Source of the DNA: CAIWHR01 sp963823215
GTDB lineage: Bacteria > Pseudomonadota > Gammaproteobacteria > Burkholderiales > Casimicrobiaceae
DNA: 64,000 nt
NCBI GenBank assembly: GCA_963823215.1
Contig: CAWGKT010000012.1
Location: 434,001-498,000 of the forward strand
Reading direction: 5' to 3'
Part shown: in pieces, positions 62,055-64,000 of the stretch
How positions within the stretch are numbered: the stretch's first letter is position 1
How the letters are laid out: each line of letters begins with the position of its first letter
Position numbers and translations under genes: made by a program
Notes under the pieces: model-generated
Told to the model about the DNA's origin: nothing
Database searches by the model: none
The model's input: only the letters and a program-made list of their open reading frames with translations

Positions 62055-63990
62055 CTAGAGCCGATGCGCGAGTGCCGCGGCGTCGTGGATCGCTTCGAGC
62101 GCGGTACGTGGCTGCGCGCAGTCGCCCAGGACGTGCACCTCGAGCGACGGATCCCGCTCGCACAGTTCGTCCGCGACGCCGGTGACGGGCAGCAGCATCC
62201 GGGTGGGCACGACCAGGTCGATCTCCACCTCCCAGCGTCCGGTGCCGTCCCAGAGCACGGCCGTGCGCTCGCCGAGGGCCTCGACAGTGGTTCCGAGGCA
62301 GATCGTGACATTCGGCATTCCCTTCCAGCGCGCCGATCTGGAAACGCCGCGACCGCATCCCGATGTCGGTCACGAGCTCACGGGACGGCTCGACCAGGAC
62401 GACGTCGACGTCCTTGTCCGCGAGCATCCGCGCGATGGCCACACCACGGATGTCGCCGCCGATGACCAGCGCGCGCCCGATGCCGCCGTGCGGACGCCGC
62501 AGGATCTCGTAGGGGTCGACGACCGGGCTGTCGAGGATGCCGGGGATCGCCGGCAGGCCGGGCGTCGCACCGGTGGCGACGATCACGACATCGGGACGCT
62601 CGGCGAGGACCCGGTCCGCGTTCGCCTCGACGCCGAGCCGAAGCGTGACGCCGGCGCGCGCGGCGGCACCGGCCAGCCATGGCAGATGGCCGGCGAACTC
62701 CTCGCGACCGGGCGCGAGACGGCTCAGCAGCATCTGGCCGCCCGGCTCCTCGTCACGCTCGAACAGCGTCACCGCGTGTCCACGCAGGGCCAGGATGCGC
62801 GCGGCCTCGAGTCCGGCCGGCCCGCCGCCGACCACGGTGATGCGCTTCGTTACCGGTGCCGGCCGGATCGCGTACTCGCGTTCACGTCCCGTGGTGGTGT
62901 TCACGAGACAGACGATCGGCAGGCCGCGCGAATGCATGTCGCTGCATCCCTGATTGCAGGCGATGCAGGTGCAGATCTCGTCCGTTCGCCCGTCCCGAGC
63001 CTTTGCCGGGAACTCCGGATCCGCGTGCAAGGCGCGGCCGAGGGTCACGAAATCCGAGGTTCCCGATTCGATCAGGTGTTCGGCCACGCTGGGGTCCGTG
63101 ATCCGGCCGGAGACGCTCACGGGAACGTCGACGTGCTTGCGCACCTCGCGCGCGAGCGGCGCGAGCACGCCCTGCGGCATCTCCATCGGCTGCGTGATCC
63201 ACCAGTTGGTCTCGTACATCCCCGCCGAGACGTCGATGAGGTCGACGCTTGCGGCCTGCAGGTGCGGGGCCATCCGGCAAACGTCCTCGATCGTGATGCC
63301 GTCGTGCATGTGCTCGTCGCCGCTCAGCCGATAGACGATCGGCATGTCCGGGCCGATCGCGTTGCGTACGGCGCGCACGACTTCCAACGGAAACCGCATG
63401 CGCCCCGCGAGATCGCCCCCGTATTCGTCGTCGCGCTTGTTGCAATGGGGCGAGAAGAACTGGCTCAGCAGATACCCGTGCGCACCGTGAATGCCGACGA
63501 AGTCGCAGCCCGCCTCACGGGCGCGGACCGCGGCATCGGCGAAGCGTTGGACGATCTCGGCGATCTCGTCGCGACTCAGGGCGCGCGGGGACGATCCGCC
63601 TGCACCGGCGTACGGCACGACCGAGGGCGCGCGCGATTGCAGACCGCTCACCGCCGGGTTCACGACGCGTCCGCCGTAGTGCAGCTCGGGCCCGATGCGA
63701 GCCCCGTGCCGATGTACCGCGTCGGTCAGCCGGCGCAGGTCGGGAATCAGGTCGTCGCGGTAGAGTCCCATCTGCAGCTCGCGCCCGCGCCCGCGCGGAT
63801 CGACGTACGTGGCCTCCGTATACATCGTGCCCACGCCCCCCCGTGCACGCGCCTCCAGATAGTCGATGTAGCGCTGCGTGACGCGCCCCTCGGCCGTGCA
63901 GTAGTTGCGCTCCATCGGCGAGGCGATGATGCGATTTCGGACTTCCAGCGGGCCGATCCGGCCGGGCTGAAAAAGGTGCGGAAAGCGCAT
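62055..63990 (-). CDS. old-yellow-enzyme / 2,4-dienoyl-CoA reductase-type flavoprotein (one +1 frame break)
   Basis: About 644 residues after correction. An N-terminal FMN TIM barrel (LFQPGRIGPLEVRNRIIASPM, GCDFVGIHGAHGYLLSQFFSPHCNKRDDEYGG, DFVTLGRALHADPEFPAKA) precedes the [4Fe-4S] cluster motif CTCIACNQGC with a fourth Cys in PIVCLVN. A C-terminal FAD/NAD(P) module follows (ITVVGGGPAGLEAARILALRGHAVTLFERDEEPGGQ, VVIVATGA, ALVIGGDIRGVAIARML). It resembles FadH, 2-enoate reductase and trimethylamine dehydrogenase. The break at about 62319 (GGG[A]ATG on the minus strand) separates the last 87 residues. It heads the operon with GntR and EthD-like genes and reduces an unknown enoate or enoyl-CoA. 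Confidence 0.9.
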
Positions 63991-64000
63991 GGCGGGGATT

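Noticed and set aside
16344..62319. Programmed +1 ribosomal frameshifting as a new decoding system
   Set aside because: Sites share no slippery codon, downstream structure or spacing. Only one (18362) presents a stop codon. They fall in unrelated genes on both strands and are confined to two regions. Sequence error or local mutation explains them more simply.

Overview
The window is high-GC DNA from a betaproteobacterium, most likely an environmental Burkholderiales. The evidence is the pepP-ubiH-dusB-fis-purH order, an aceE-aceF-lpd operon whose E3 carries its own lipoyl domain, the proA/nadD-rsfS-rlmH-maf-rng neighbourhood, and a TctCBA (Bug-type) transporter. No tRNA, rRNA, CRISPR array, phage or transposase gene was recognised.

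Layout. 1-6 kb: housekeeping genes on the minus strand (purH cut by the window edge, fis, dusB, a UbiH-family hydroxylase, pepP), diverging from a 5-formyltetrahydrofolate cyclo-ligase. 6-13.4 kb: an MFS carrier and the pyruvate dehydrogenase operon. 13.4-25.2 kb: an accessory block with a secreted metallophosphatase carrying two tandem repeats, a methyltransferase remnant, a PAS histidine kinase with two response regulators, then a run of exported proteins (SYLF protein, arylsulfatase, outer-membrane channel-like protein, small exported proteins, DUF2092 protein, Gly/Ser/His-rich protein). 25.6-45.2 kb: mostly core genes (rpiA, proA, nadD, rsfS, rlmH, maf, rng, mgtE, mtgA, an RNase II-type nuclease) mixed with an esterase, two VOC-fold proteins, a D-threonine-aldolase-like protein and an ECF sigma/anti-sigma pair.

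45.8-60.6 kb: a catabolic locus. A divergent IclR regulator faces a TctCBA uptake system, followed by a type I dehydroquinase, a CoA-acylating aldehyde dehydrogenase, a citrate-synthase-fold lyase, a ThDP enzyme, a TIM-barrel isomerase/dehydratase, a second dehydroquinase homologue lacking the Schiff-base lysine, a shikimate/quinate dehydrogenase homologue, a TetR regulator and a TRAP transporter. It resembles quinate/shikimate breakdown, but the ThDP enzyme, acylating dehydrogenase and citryl-CoA-lyase-like protein do not belong to that pathway, so the real substrate is open. 60.5-64 kb: a convergent set with an old-yellow-enzyme flavoprotein, a GntR regulator and an EthD-like protein.

Reading caution. 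Thirty-one reading-frame breaks were located, and every one is a net +1 insertion. They lie at 11.1 kb (one, in aceF), 16.3-23.9 kb (14) and 55.7-62.3 kb (16). None was found in the 31.8 kb between. Removing one base at each site restores full-length, motif-complete proteins. The genes are therefore annotated as continuous CDSs with the break positions listed; uncorrected assembly error is the likeliest cause. Coordinates and strands come from reading the sequence; family names come from recognised motifs, not from a database search.
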